Notes under the pieces: generated by a model | Told to the model about the DNA's origin: nothing | What the model saw: the letters and a program-made list of their open reading frames with translations, nothing else | Database searches by the model: none | Part shown: positions 44,089-52,980 of the stretch, piece by piece | How positions within the stretch are numbered: position 1 is the first letter of the stretch | Layout of the letters: each line of letters starts with the position of its first letter | Assembly: GCA_002411345.1 (NCBI GenBank) | Contig: DHSL01000017.1 | Span: 78,833 to 142,832, forward strand | Direction: 5' to 3' | Source of the DNA: Bacteroidales bacterium UBA5287 | GTDB lineage: Bacteria > Bacteroidota > Bacteroidia > Bacteroidales > Dysgonomonadaceae | DNA length: 64,000 nt | Translations under genes and position numbers: made by a program

Positions 44089-45813
44089 TTAATTATCACA
44101 TTTATTCAAAGAAATAATAAATTCGCTTCCAATACCATATTCGCTTTTTAGCGATATTTCACCACCTTGAACCTCTATAAACTCTTTGCTTATTGCCAGT
44201 CCCAGGCCAGTTCCAGATTTATTGCTACCTGGAACTTTAAAATATCTTTCAAAAACTTTTTCCTGATATTCCGGTAAAATACCCTGTCCTGTATCTCTGA
44301 CAGAAAACAGCACATTTTTATCATTTGTAGTGATTGTTAAATAAACCGCAGCCCCTTCGTATGAGTATCTGATAGCATTTGTAATCAAATTTATAAGCAC
44401 CCATGCTGTTTTTTCACGGTCGGCAAAAACTCTTGGAATCTGTTCCGGTACTGATGTGACTAAGTGAATTGATTTTTGTTCAGCCTGCAGCTTGGTAGCA
44501 TTGATAGCATAATCTAAAATCTCAATAGGATTTGTAGGAATTATTGAAAGTTGAATCATACCCGTTTCAATTTGAGTCATATCCTGCAATTCGCCAATTA
44601 TGTTAAGCAGTAGTTCAATGTCTTCATTAATGTTTTGTGTAAACTTCAACTGTTCAGAATTTAGTGTTCCGATATTTATATTTTCCAGCAGTTGAGTACT
44701 CATTTTGATTGAATAAACCGGAATTTCCAATTCATGAGAAACCTTTGCCATAAAATTTGTTTTTGCATAATCCAACTCTTTAAGCGAAGTTATATTCTTA
44801 AGAAAAATAACATTTCCGATATGTTGAACCGCAGTTTCTCCAGTTGGTACGATATCCATAGGTACGATCTCTTTTTGGAAGTAGCTTTCCTTGTTATCAG
44901 CATATATTTTGAGCGGTGATGACGATGATTTGTTCCCAAAAAAATACTGAATAAGTGTCCGCATCAAATCGTTTTTTACAGCAATGTTCTGTGCAGGTTT
45001 GCCGATTACTTCTATGCTTTTTAAATTTGTGATTTTCAGTGCTTCGTTATTCATAAACAGAATATTAAAATGTTCGTCGAGTCCAATGACCGGTTCGCGA
45101 ATATTTTCAACCAATGCTTCAATTCGTTTTTTTTCTATGATTACTTTTGCAAGATTGCTGTTGTTGTATTCTTCTAATTTTTCTGCCATTGTATTGAATG
45201 CAAGCCCCATCTCATTAAATTCATCATTTCTATTTATGTTAATCCTTTCGTCATAATTTCTATCGGCAATATGTTGAATACTTTTTATAAAATCCTTTAT
45301 CGGGTTAACAATGTTATTGGGCATAAAAAACAGTAGAAATAGAGCTATTATCAAACTTAATCCACCGCTGATGATAATCCAAAAGATTGCTTTGTCCGCC
45401 GTTGTTTTTGCAATGTTGCTTTTATTTTGAATGACCTCCATGTTAAGTTTGATTATATTCAATAAGTCCTTTCTAAGACTAGAATAGAGGATTGAATCAG
45501 GATTAATGGATTTCAATTTATTATAATCTTCAGTCAAAGTGCGCGTAGAGCTTTGTTCGCCCGTTTCAGTAATATTTTGTTGTTGTAGCAGCAAGTTTTT
45601 TTCGAAAGCACTACGTGTTGAAGAATCATTCATATCCTCATCTAAAAGCGTCAACATCTCATGTGAGTATTTGATTGAGTTATAGTTGTTAGTAAGGATG
45701 TTTTTAGTATCAATTGATATTTTGTTGATATAGTATCCCGACAGTATCGACAGAAAAACTACCAGTAAGAATAACGATCCAATTCCTGTAAAAAGTTTAG
45801 TTTTGATTTGCAT
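44089..45813 (-). CDS. Sensor histidine kinase of the kdp cluster
   Basis: The ATG at 45813 is used, since the upstream in-frame TTG overlaps the KdpD gene. About 574 residues. Membrane helix near 8-25, a periplasmic helical domain, a second helix near 145-165, HAMP (NPIKDFIKSIQHIADRNYDER), a PAS domain (ALVENIREPVIGLDEHFNILFMN), HisKA with the H-box variant SHELEIPVYS (usual SHELKTPL), and a complete HATPase (NLITNAIRYSYEG, DTGQGILPEYQEKVF, GTGLGLAISKEF). It begins 8 bases after the short KdpD gene. It probably supplies the kinase half that classical KdpD carries in one chain. No response regulator gene follows. Confidence 0.85.
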   Translation of the reverse strand: MQIKTKLFTGIGSLFLLVVFLSILSGYYINKISIDTKNILTNNYNSIKYSHEMLTLLDEDMNDSSTRSAFEKNLLLQQQNITETGEQSSTRTLTEDYNKLKSINPDSILYSSLRKDLLNIIKLNMEVIQNKSNIAKTTADKAIFWIIISGGLSLIIALFLLFFMPNNIVNPIKDFIKSIQHIADRNYDERININRNDEFNEMGLAFNTMAEKLEEYNNSNLAKVIIEKKRIEALVENIREPVIGLDEHFNILFMNNEALKITNLKSIEVIGKPAQNIAVKNDLMRTLIQYFFGNKSSSSPLKIYADNKESYFQKEIVPMDIVPTGETAVQHIGNVIFLKNITSLKELDYAKTNFMAKVSHELEIPVYSIKMSTQLLENINIGTLNSEQLKFTQNINEDIELLLNIIGELQDMTQIETGMIQLSIIPTNPIEILDYAINATKLQAEQKSIHLVTSVPEQIPRVFADREKTAWVLINLITNAIRYSYEGAAVYLTITTNDKNVLFSVRDTGQGILPEYQEKVFERYFKVPGSNKSGTGLGLAISKEFIEVQGGEISLKSEYGIGSEFIISLNKCDN

Positions 45814-45821
45814 AACTTGAA

Positions 45822-46949
45822 TCAATTTAAAATAATTAAATCCGTTTTAGTTTTGTTCAATTTCTTAATTAAATTGTTAAATACATTTTGTGATGTGATA
45901 ACATTAAAAAGTTTTAGATGAGGTTTTCCAACGCAGATAGTAGTTATTTTGAATTTTTCCGCTTGTTGAACAATCGCATTTGAAATGTTATCAGCTTTAA
46001 TTCTGATGATTTCACCTCCCAATTCAGTTACCAGTTGAAAATTTTTAATTAAGAAACGTTGTTTGTCGAGTGCAATTTTATCGAACCGTTCGTTTGGTGT
46101 TTCAACATACAACGCATACCATTTGCTTTGATAGTAATTTGCCAATCGAGCAGTTTTTCGGATAACATTTTTTGCCGTATTTTCATTTGAGCTAATGCAA
46201 GCTAGAAAACGTTCCTGATGAATTCCTTCTTTTACCACTTCGTTTTCCACTTGTCTCTCCACCGCTGAAGCCACCTCTCTGAGAGCCAATTCCCTAAGTT
46301 GCAAAATGTTTTCGCTTTTAAAAAAGTTGTTCAGTGCCATTTGAATTTTATCCGCTTCGTAAATTTTCCCCTCTTTTAAGCGAGTAATCAGTTCATCTGC
46401 GGGGAGGTCGATATTCACTACTTCGTCAGCTTGTTGCAATAAACTATCAGGTATCCGTTCCGATACTTCTATACCCGTAATCTCTTTCACATCATCGTTA
46501 AGACTTTCGAAATGTTGAATATTTACAGCTGAAATCACATTTATGCCCATATCCAAAATATCATTCACATCCTGCCATCTTTTTTTGTTCTTGCTACCTT
46601 CAAAATTTGTATGTGCAAGTTCGTCCACTAGAACCACTTCCGGATGTTGCATAATAATAGCATCCAGATCCATTTCTTCAATTTCTTTTCCCTTATAGAA
46701 AATCTTTTTTCGTGGTATTTCAGGTATTCCCGTTAATAATGCCGCGGTTTCTTCTCGTCCGTGTGTTTCAATGTAACCGATACGCACATCCACTCCATTA
46801 CGTAAAAGTGAGTGAGCCTCGTTAAGCATACGATAAGTTTTACCCACACCGGCAATCATTCCTATATATAATTTTAGTTTTCCTCTACGTGATTTTTTTA
46901 TCATGTTGAGGAAATATTCCGGGTTTTGTCTGTTATTATCTTGATTCAT
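45822..46949 (-). CDS. kdpD: Short KdpD: sensor and USP domains without kinase
   Basis: 375 residues. The KdpD N-terminal domain has the ATP-binding motif GMIAGVGKTYRML, then GYIETHGREETAALL and VLVDELAHTNFEGSKNKKRWQDV, followed by a universal stress protein-like domain (ACISSNENTAKNVIRKTARLA...). It stops before the membrane and kinase domains of the roughly 890-residue E. coli KdpD. The kinase role probably belongs to the adjacent gene at 44089. KdpD senses low potassium and turgor and controls kdpFABC. Confidence 0.9.
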   Translation of the reverse strand: MNQDNNRQNPEYFLNMIKKSRRGKLKLYIGMIAGVGKTYRMLNEAHSLLRNGVDVRIGYIETHGREETAALLTGIPEIPRKKIFYKGKEIEEMDLDAIIMQHPEVVLVDELAHTNFEGSKNKKRWQDVNDILDMGINVISAVNIQHFESLNDDVKEITGIEVSERIPDSLLQQADEVVNIDLPADELITRLKEGKIYEADKIQMALNNFFKSENILQLRELALREVASAVERQVENEVVKEGIHQERFLACISSNENTAKNVIRKTARLANYYQSKWYALYVETPNERFDKIALDKQRFLIKNFQLVTELGGEIIRIKADNISNAIVQQAEKFKITTICVGKPHLKLFNVITSQNVFNNLIKKLNKTKTDLIILN

Positions 46950-46973
46950 AAATTAAAAGCGATATTAATTTAA

Positions 46974-47516
46974 TTATTTCAAATAATCCAAGGCAATATT
47001 CATTTTCAGTACATTTACTTTTTCGGGACCGATTGGATTTTTTCCCAAATGTGAGATTACTATATTTTTCACTAATACTGTTTCCAGTCCACGAGCAGCA
47101 GCAATGCGGCTAACCTGTGAAAGTGCAGCATTCAGTGAAATATGCGGATCGAGTCCACTTCCACTTGCTGTCACCATATCTATCGACACAATTGATTTAG
47201 GATTATTTGTTTTGAACTTTATTACATATTGCTGTACCATTTTCAGATATTCTGGGTCGTTAGGACCTTTGTTGCTTCCGCCACTGCCAGTCGCATTATA
47301 ATTTACGGCTGATGATCTAGATTGAAAATAAATGTTCCTATCAAATTTTTGTCCAATATTTTCAAAATAAGAACTCCCGTTTTTGTCAGTCACCCTTTTC
47401 CCTTTTCCATTATTTGGAGCCACTTGTGCCAATCCCAATAAAAGCAAAACATACAGCACACACAGAATAAGAATTGTTCCTGTTAACCTTATTGACTGTA
47501 TAATATATTTTTTCAT
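46974..47516 (-). CDS. kdpC: Potassium-transporting ATPase subunit C
   Basis: 180 residues. One N-terminal membrane helix (residues 7-30), then the family stretch FQSRSSAVNYNATGSGGSNKGPND and VTASGSGLDPHISLNAALSQVSRIAAARG. KdpC stabilises the KdpFABC complex and may aid ATP binding by KdpB. It lies 11 bases after kdpB. Confidence 0.95.
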   Translation of the reverse strand: MKKYIIQSIRLTGTILILCVLYVLLLLGLAQVAPNNGKGKRVTDKNGSSYFENIGQKFDRNIYFQSRSSAVNYNATGSGGSNKGPNDPEYLKMVQQYVIKFKTNNPKSIVSIDMVTASGSGLDPHISLNAALSQVSRIAAARGLETVLVKNIVISHLGKNPIGPEKVNVLKMNIALDYLK

Positions 47517-47527
47517 TATCGTGACAT

Positions 47528-49567
47528 TTATATAAATAAAGAAACGAGCAAATCGATAGCTTTTATACCGATAAAAGGAGCGATAATCCCACCCAAGCCA
47601 TAAATAATTAAATTCCGTTGTAAAAGTGCGCTTGCTCCGATAGGTTTGTATGCTATCCCTCGTAAAGCCAAAGGAATGAGTAGTGGAATTATTATCGCAT
47701 TGAATATTATAGCCGAAAGAATAGCACTTTGCGGAGTTTGAAGTCCCATAATGTTTAATCCCTGTAATGAAGGTATTGCAGTAATAAATAATGCAGGAAT
47801 GATTGCGAAGTATTTTGCAATATCATTTGCTATACTAAAAGTGGTTAATGTTCCGCGAGTCATTAATAATTGCTTTCCAATTTCCACCACTTCGATAAGT
47901 TTTGTAGGATCATTATCCAAATCCACCATATTCCCCGCTTCTTTTGCAGCTTGTGTCCCGCTGTTCATTGCCATTCCCACATCAGCTTGAGCTAAGGCCG
48001 GCGCATCATTTGTCCCATCCCCCATCATTGCTACCAGGTGTCCTTCTGATTGCACTTTTCTAATATAGTTCATCTTATCTTCGGGTTTAGCTTCCGCTAT
48101 GAAATCATCCACTCCTGATTTATTGGCAATATACTTTGCTGTAAGTGGGTTATCGCCAGTGACCATGACCGTTTTAATACCCATTTTGCGAAGTCTTTCA
48201 AATCGATCGCGAATACCCGGTTTAATAATATCCTGAAGTTCAATTACTCCCACAACCTGCTCGTTTCGTGATACCACCAGCGGTGTTCCACCTTTGTTGG
48301 AAATGTTGTTTACCTCACTCATGATTTCCATTGGAAACAAGTTTCCAGCCCCTTCCACTATTTTTTTAATTGCATCAGTCGCCCCTTTTCTGATTCTTAC
48401 ACCACGATAATCTATTCCAGACACCCGTGTTTCGGCTGAGAAGGGGATGAAATGCGCATCTTTCAATTCCAATTCGTTTTTTTGGATGTTTGCCAGTTCG
48501 AGAATAGATTTTCCTTCAGGAGTATCATCAGCAAGAGAGCTGAGCACAGCAGCATGGATAAATTCACTTTTTTCAATTTCCGGAGAAGCAATAAAATCAG
48601 TCGCTTTACGATTCCCAATTGTAATTGTTCCAGTTTTATCAAGTAGAAGGACATCGATATCTCCAGCCGTTTCCACCGCTTTTCCGCTTTTAGTTATTAT
48701 GTTAGCACGCAGTGCCCTGTCCATTCCCGCGATACCTATGGCGCTCAATAAACCACCAATAGTAGTAGGGATGAGACAAACGAAAAGAGAAATTAATGCC
48801 GATATGTTAATTGAAGTTTGTGCAAAATCTGCAAATGGTTTGAGTGTAACAATAACTATAATAAACACGAGAGTAAAGCCAGCCAGCAAGATAGTCAGTG
48901 CCACTTCGTTTGGAGTTTTTTGTCGCGATGCCCCTTCCACAAGTGCAATCATTTTATCAAGAAAACTCTCTCCGAGTTGCGAAGTCACTTTCACTTTTAT
49001 AGAGTCAGATAAAACCTTTGTTCCACCAGTTACTGAACTTTTATCACCGCCAGCCTCTCGGATAACAGGTGCACTTTCCCCTGTAATCGCACTTTCGTCA
49101 ATCGTTGCAAGTCCCTCTATAATTTCTCCGTCCGCCGGGATAATGTCGCCAGCTTCACAAAAGAACACATCGTTTTTAGTCAGTTCCGAAGAACTTACCA
49201 AAGAAGTTTTGCCATTAGAAGAAATTCTTTTAGCCGGAGTTTCTTCCCTTGTTTTACGCAATGAATCAGCTTGAGCTTTGCCCCTTGCTTCAGCAACAGC
49301 TTCAGCGAAATTTGCAAATATTAAAGTGATGAAAAGGATTAAAGTAACAATTATGTTATATCCCAGCCTGCCTTGTGCCGCATTTGTATGATCAATGACA
49401 ATCCAGAAGCAGACCCCTGTCATGACAATTGCACTAATCAAGACACAAAACATTATCGGATTGTGAAACATTGTTATGGGATTTAGTTTTACAATAGATT
49501 TCCACAAAGCCTTTTTTACAAGTCCCGGTTCAAATAGTTTATTAGATATGTTTTTTCTTTTTGTCAT
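47528..49567 (-). CDS. kdpB: Potassium-transporting ATPase subunit B
   Basis: 679 residues. P-type ATPase with actuator ITGESAPVIREAGGD, phosphorylation site LLLDKTGTITIGNRKA, and hinge MMGDGTNDAPALAQADVGMAMNSGTQAAKEAGNMVDLDNDPTKLIE. The N-terminal membrane helices and the SIVKLNP(I)TMFHNP motif are typical of KdpB. It hydrolyses ATP to drive high-affinity potassium uptake with KdpA. The gene looks intact, which contrasts with the interrupted kdpA just upstream. Confidence 0.96.
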   Translation of the reverse strand: MTKRKNISNKLFEPGLVKKALWKSIVKLNPITMFHNPIMFCVLISAIVMTGVCFWIVIDHTNAAQGRLGYNIIVTLILFITLIFANFAEAVAEARGKAQADSLRKTREETPAKRISSNGKTSLVSSSELTKNDVFFCEAGDIIPADGEIIEGLATIDESAITGESAPVIREAGGDKSSVTGGTKVLSDSIKVKVTSQLGESFLDKMIALVEGASRQKTPNEVALTILLAGFTLVFIIVIVTLKPFADFAQTSINISALISLFVCLIPTTIGGLLSAIGIAGMDRALRANIITKSGKAVETAGDIDVLLLDKTGTITIGNRKATDFIASPEIEKSEFIHAAVLSSLADDTPEGKSILELANIQKNELELKDAHFIPFSAETRVSGIDYRGVRIRKGATDAIKKIVEGAGNLFPMEIMSEVNNISNKGGTPLVVSRNEQVVGVIELQDIIKPGIRDRFERLRKMGIKTVMVTGDNPLTAKYIANKSGVDDFIAEAKPEDKMNYIRKVQSEGHLVAMMGDGTNDAPALAQADVGMAMNSGTQAAKEAGNMVDLDNDPTKLIEVVEIGKQLLMTRGTLTTFSIANDIAKYFAIIPALFITAIPSLQGLNIMGLQTPQSAILSAIIFNAIIIPLLIPLALRGIAYKPIGASALLQRNLIIYGLGGIIAPFIGIKAIDLLVSLFI

Positions 49568-49579
49568 TTTTTGTGGATA

Positions 49580-51271
49580 TTAATGTGTCATTGTGAAATA
49601 GTCAGCAATGGGACCTAAAGCAAGTGACGGAAAAAACGACAATGCAGCTATAATAATAATTACCACAAAAACCATTATTCCAAAAGTAGAGTTATCCGTT
49701 TTCAGCGTTCCTGCACTTTCGGGGACATACTTTTTAGTACTCAAACTCCCGGCGATAGCCACGGGTCCGATAATAGAAATATATCGTGAAAGAATTAGCA
49801 CAAATCCGGTACTTATGTTCCACCACATAGTGTTATCTTTCAATCCTTCGAAGCCGCTGCCATTATTTGCCGAAGCAGAGGTGAATTCATATAGTATTTC
49901 GCTGAAGCCATGAAAACCCGCATTATGAAGTGAATGTCCATATAATGATGGTGAGGCAACTGTTAGAGCAGAACCTATCAGAATTAGAAACGGATGAAAA
50001 AGAGCAACAATCATTGCTATTTTTATTTCCCGAGCCTCAATTTTTTTCCCCAGGAATTCCGGTGTTCTTCCCACCATTAAACCACTGATAAAAACCGCAA
50101 GTATGATGAAGATGAAAAAGTTTAGAATTCCCACGCCGACCCCACCATAAAAAGTATTTGTCATCATTGCAATCAGCATATTCATTCCACTAAGCGGCAT
50201 AAAACTGTCGTGCATAGAATTAACCGAACCTGTTGAAATTACCGTTGTAGCAATACCCCAAAATGCCGATGCAGCAGTACCAAATCGAACTTCTTTACCT
50301 TCCATATTACCTGCAGATATATCCACGCCCATTGCTTCAATGTTGTGATTGCCTTTCATCTCCATCATGATAGTTGGAATTACCAGCAATAGAAAACCCA
50401 CAGTCATTACTCCCCATATCATTCCACTCATCTTCCGTTTTTTTAGAAAAAAACCAAGAGCAAAAACCATTGCAAAAGGGATAATCATTTGTGCAATCAT
50501 TTCGATCATGTTTGTAAAATATGTCGGATTTTCGAGAGGATGTGCAGAGTTTGCACCATAATATCCACCACCATTCGTGCCCAAGTGTTTGATTGCCACG
50601 AAAGCCGCCACAGGACCGGTAGAAACATTTATTGAATCCCCCTGAAGTGTTGTCATGGCTTGTCTGCCTTCAAATGTCATAGGTGTTCCACTGAAAATTA
50701 ACATTATCCCAATAATTATAGATATAGGCAGTAGGACACGCGTTATTGATTTTAGGAAAAAATTGTAAAAGTTACCCTGAGTGTCATTTGAGCCTTTTCG
50801 CAAAGCATAAAATACTGTAATTGCCGCTGCTATTCCTGTAGCCGCTGAAACAAATTGTAGAAACATCAAATAGAGTTGTCCCAAATAGCTCACCCCTGTT
50901 TCCCCGGAGTAGTGCTACAAATCGCAGTTCACCAAAAAAGAAATTGTTGTGTTTAATGCTTGAGATAGTGTTTGGTTTGAGTTATGATCAGGATTTAGAG
51001 GTAACCAACTTTGATTTGTAAAAATAAATATCCCCAAAATGAACCAAATAAGATTGATAGTAAGCAGTATCACCATCTGTTTTTCCCAATTTTGTTCTTG
51101 TTGTGCATCCACACCCGCAAGTCGATAGAGGAATTTCTCAGTCGGATTCATTATAACGTCAAGAAACGTTTTTTCATTTGCAAATACTTTAGCGATGTAT
51201 TTGCCTAAAGGTAATCCTGTTAGCAATGTAAGTAAGAACATTACTATTGGACCTAAAATTTCTGCATTCAT
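49580..51271 (-). pseudogene. kdpA: kdpA interrupted by an in-frame amber codon
   Basis: From the ATG at 51271 the frame runs 118 codons (MNAEILGPIVMF...SFLVNCDL) to TAG at 50917-50915. It then continues without any shift (HYSGETGVSYLGQLYLMFLQFVSAATG) to 49580. Read through, the protein would be 563 residues, the normal KdpA length, with all later pore segments (TNGGGYYGANSAHP, NNGSGFEGL) intact. The stop replaces codon 119, equivalent to the conserved selectivity-filter Gln (Gln116 of E. coli); CAG to TAG is one base. An in-frame GTG (50893) seven codons later could restart a 437-residue piece. It may be a true nonsense mutation, a suppressed codon or a sequence error. Confidence 0.85.
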
Positions 51272-51274
51272 CTT

Positions 51275-51352
51275 TTAAAATTTCTCCGGTTTAATAAGCA
51301 CATAGCACATGTATATAAAAAGCGCTATTGCAATAATTAATAGCAAAATCAT
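51275..51352 (-). CDS. kdpF: KdpF small membrane subunit
   Basis: A 25-codon ORF: one hydrophobic helix MILLLIIAIALFIYMCYVL followed by IKPEKF. The ending (L/I)(K/R)PE(K/R)F is characteristic of KdpF. The stop is 3 bases before the kdpA ATG. KdpF is a lipid-like stabiliser of the KdpABC complex. It is too short for ordinary ORF cut-offs. Confidence 0.88.
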   Translation of the reverse strand: MILLLIIAIALFIYMCYVLIKPEKF

Positions 51353-51409
51353 ATCCTGTTGAAAAATAATGGATGCATAAAACAATGAAAAATTATAGTT
51401 TTATCCTTG

Positions 51410-51417
51410 CAAATATA
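51410..51417 (-). promoter_or_regulatory. kdp operon -7 promoter element
   Basis: The minus strand reads TATATTTG followed by C, an exact TAnnTTTG, 58 bases upstream of the kdpF ATG. No clear -33 element. Confidence 0.5.
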
Positions 51418-52083
51418 ATAAAAACATTTGTTGTTGATGCGTTGAAAATCAACTTTATATGTTGTTTTATTTTATTGTAGAAAGAAATGTTGAAATCCAA
51501 AATAACAGTCATTAAAATTGTATGATTTATTCTAAATAGTTTAAGGATGTGTTTTTAATTTGTAACCAAAAAAGTGTAAATGTTAACCATTTGTCACTTC
51601 TTATGACAGGAAAAATGTTTTATTTGCATGAATTAACATAAATTATGACTAATTTTTTAATAATCGTGTTAATTAGTTGGTGAGGGGAGAGTTCTTTTTT
51701 TTGAATTCTTTTCGATGTAAAAAAAGTTTGAAGATGTGGATAATGTCTTATTGTTCAGTAGTTACGACTTAGCTGGGTAGATGTTATTTAAATATATTAA
51801 ATAAGCTAGTCTAATTTAATAATTTAAATATGTTAACCTATATTGATGTCCAAAATTTACAACTACAATTTGTGTTCTTAATTTATTTATATTTTGTTTA
51901 ATGATGTCCAAAAAATGCATTTATGTATCGAAGTTTATTTAGTGTTTTGCAACAATGAAAGTATTAAAAAACACAAAATGCAATCGATATCAGTGGTTAT
52001 TGAGTTAAATAAATATAATAATGCATTGTATATTCATATATTGATGTATCTTTGCGTCGATTTGAAAAAAGGACAGTTGTGAG
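51418..52083. other. Intergenic region between kdp and the chaperone-usher-like locus
   Basis: I see no convincing gene here; a 62-codon frame at 51894-52082 lacks any family resemblance. Two copies of TGATGTCCAAAA occur at 51844-51855 and 51902-51913, 58 bases apart; their complement TTTTGGACATCA resembles the TTTTGGACA part of the pilus promoter. An imperfect inverted repeat ACTAATT/AATTAGT lies near 51648-51677. The region is likely regulatory. Confidence 0.5.
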
Positions 52084-52145
52084 AGACAAAAAGTTACCAA
52101 AAAAAGACAGCCTCTTCGATTATTTTGTGAGCGTAATTATGGACA
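52084..52145 (+). promoter_or_regulatory. Promoter/operator of the chaperone-usher-like locus
   Basis: AGACAAAAAGTT (52084-52095), ten bases, GACA (52106-52109), then TAATTATGGACA (52134-52145). Half-sites AGACA/AGACA are 21 bases apart, as in the type V pilus promoter at 36125, and the -7-like element differs by one base. A start near 52150 would give a leader of about 118 bases. A further similar element (CATTTTGGCACAA) is at 52154-52166. Confidence 0.65.
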
Positions 52146-52239
52146 AAGTTATACATTTTGGCACAATATCTAACAAAAAGTAAATTTTTCCAATGATAAT
52201 AAAATAAAAGCATAGAATACTTAATATAAATTACTAATA

Positions 52240-52266
52240 AACAATCAATCAAACAATCAATCAACG
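52240..52266 (+). repeat. CAAT-type tetranucleotide tract before the pilin-like gene
   Basis: Four CAAT/AATC units, broken by one AAAC, run up to the ATG at 52268. It matches in type and position the tract before the major fimbrillin gene at 38336. Confidence 0.6.
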
Positions 52267-52267
52267 T

Positions 52268-52897
52268 ATGAAAGCAAAGAATTTTTTATTTACAGCTGTT
52301 TTGACCTTCGGAGCAATTTTATTCGCTACTAATGTTAGTGGACAGACAACAAATGTTACAACTGGAACAGGTACTGCTACTGGTGGTAGTATAGAAGGTA
52401 CAGTAAGCTTAGTGTTAAAGTTGAAAGACTTTCAAGAACTTAAAGTAAATGGAGGAAGTTCTACAGTAGAATTTACATATAATTCGAGAGATGACTATAG
52501 TGAGTCTGATGCAGCAGTCGCTAAAGCTCCAGAACAATTAACGGCATTTAGTACCAAAAAATTTAATATTTATGTTAGAGCAACTGAATTTAAGTCCGGT
52601 ACAGTAACACTTCCAACAGAAGTATTAGATATGTTTACTATTACTGCAACTAATAAAGGTGTAGGTAGTATAGCAGATACACCTGTTACTTTAGGAACAA
52701 CTGACAAAAGAATATTTTCAGGTTCACAAAGTAAAACAACAAATTCTGATGGTTATAAAATTGACATAGACTATTCATTAGTAAATCCTAAAGCAATATT
52801 GGAAGCTATGGGTGAAACTGATATTGTGAAAATATCAGATGAAACTTTATATAATGAATATACTTCAACTGTAATTTATACAATTATCCCTGGATAA
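52268..52897 (+). CDS. Pilin-like secreted subunit of the chaperone-usher-like locus
   Basis: 209 residues. Clear signal peptide (cut near residue 26, NVSGQ). The mature protein is Thr/Ser/Gly-rich beta sequence with almost no cysteine and ends in the alternating strand EYTSTVIYTIIPG, much like the terminal strands of chaperone-usher pilins. It is not a fimbrillin: no lipobox and no FimA domain. A PapD-like chaperone gene follows, separated by a hairpin that would favour higher expression of this first gene. I recognise no named family. Most likely the major subunit of a fibre. Confidence 0.7.
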   Translation: MKAKNFLFTAVLTFGAILFATNVSGQTTNVTTGTGTATGGSIEGTVSLVLKLKDFQELKVNGGSSTVEFTYNSRDDYSESDAAVAKAPEQLTAFSTKKFNIYVRATEFKSGTVTLPTEVLDMFTITATNKGVGSIADTPVTLGTTDKRIFSGSQSKTTNSDGYKIDIDYSLVNPKAILEAMGETDIVKISDETLYNEYTSTVIYTIIPG

Positions 52898-52930
52898 TTT
52901 GTTGGTCAATATATTTTTTACAATAACAGC

Positions 52931-52969
52931 AGGAGTTCACGATTATAGTCGTGACTCCTTTGTTGATTT
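52931..52969 (+). terminator. Hairpin between the pilin-like and chaperone genes
   Basis: AGGAGT-(T)-CACGA (52931-52942) pairs with TCGTG-ACTCCT (52949-52959), with one bulged base, then TTTGTTGATTT. It looks like a weak terminator or mRNA-end stabiliser that would make subunit mRNA exceed chaperone mRNA. The type V pilus operon has a hairpin in the same place. Confidence 0.65.
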
Positions 52970-52980
52970 AATTAACAAAC

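Noticed and set aside
51894..52082. 62-codon frame upstream of the pilin-like gene
   Set aside because: No signal peptide, no recognisable family, AT-rich composition, and it covers one of the TGATGTCCAAAA copies; more likely non-coding regulatory DNA.
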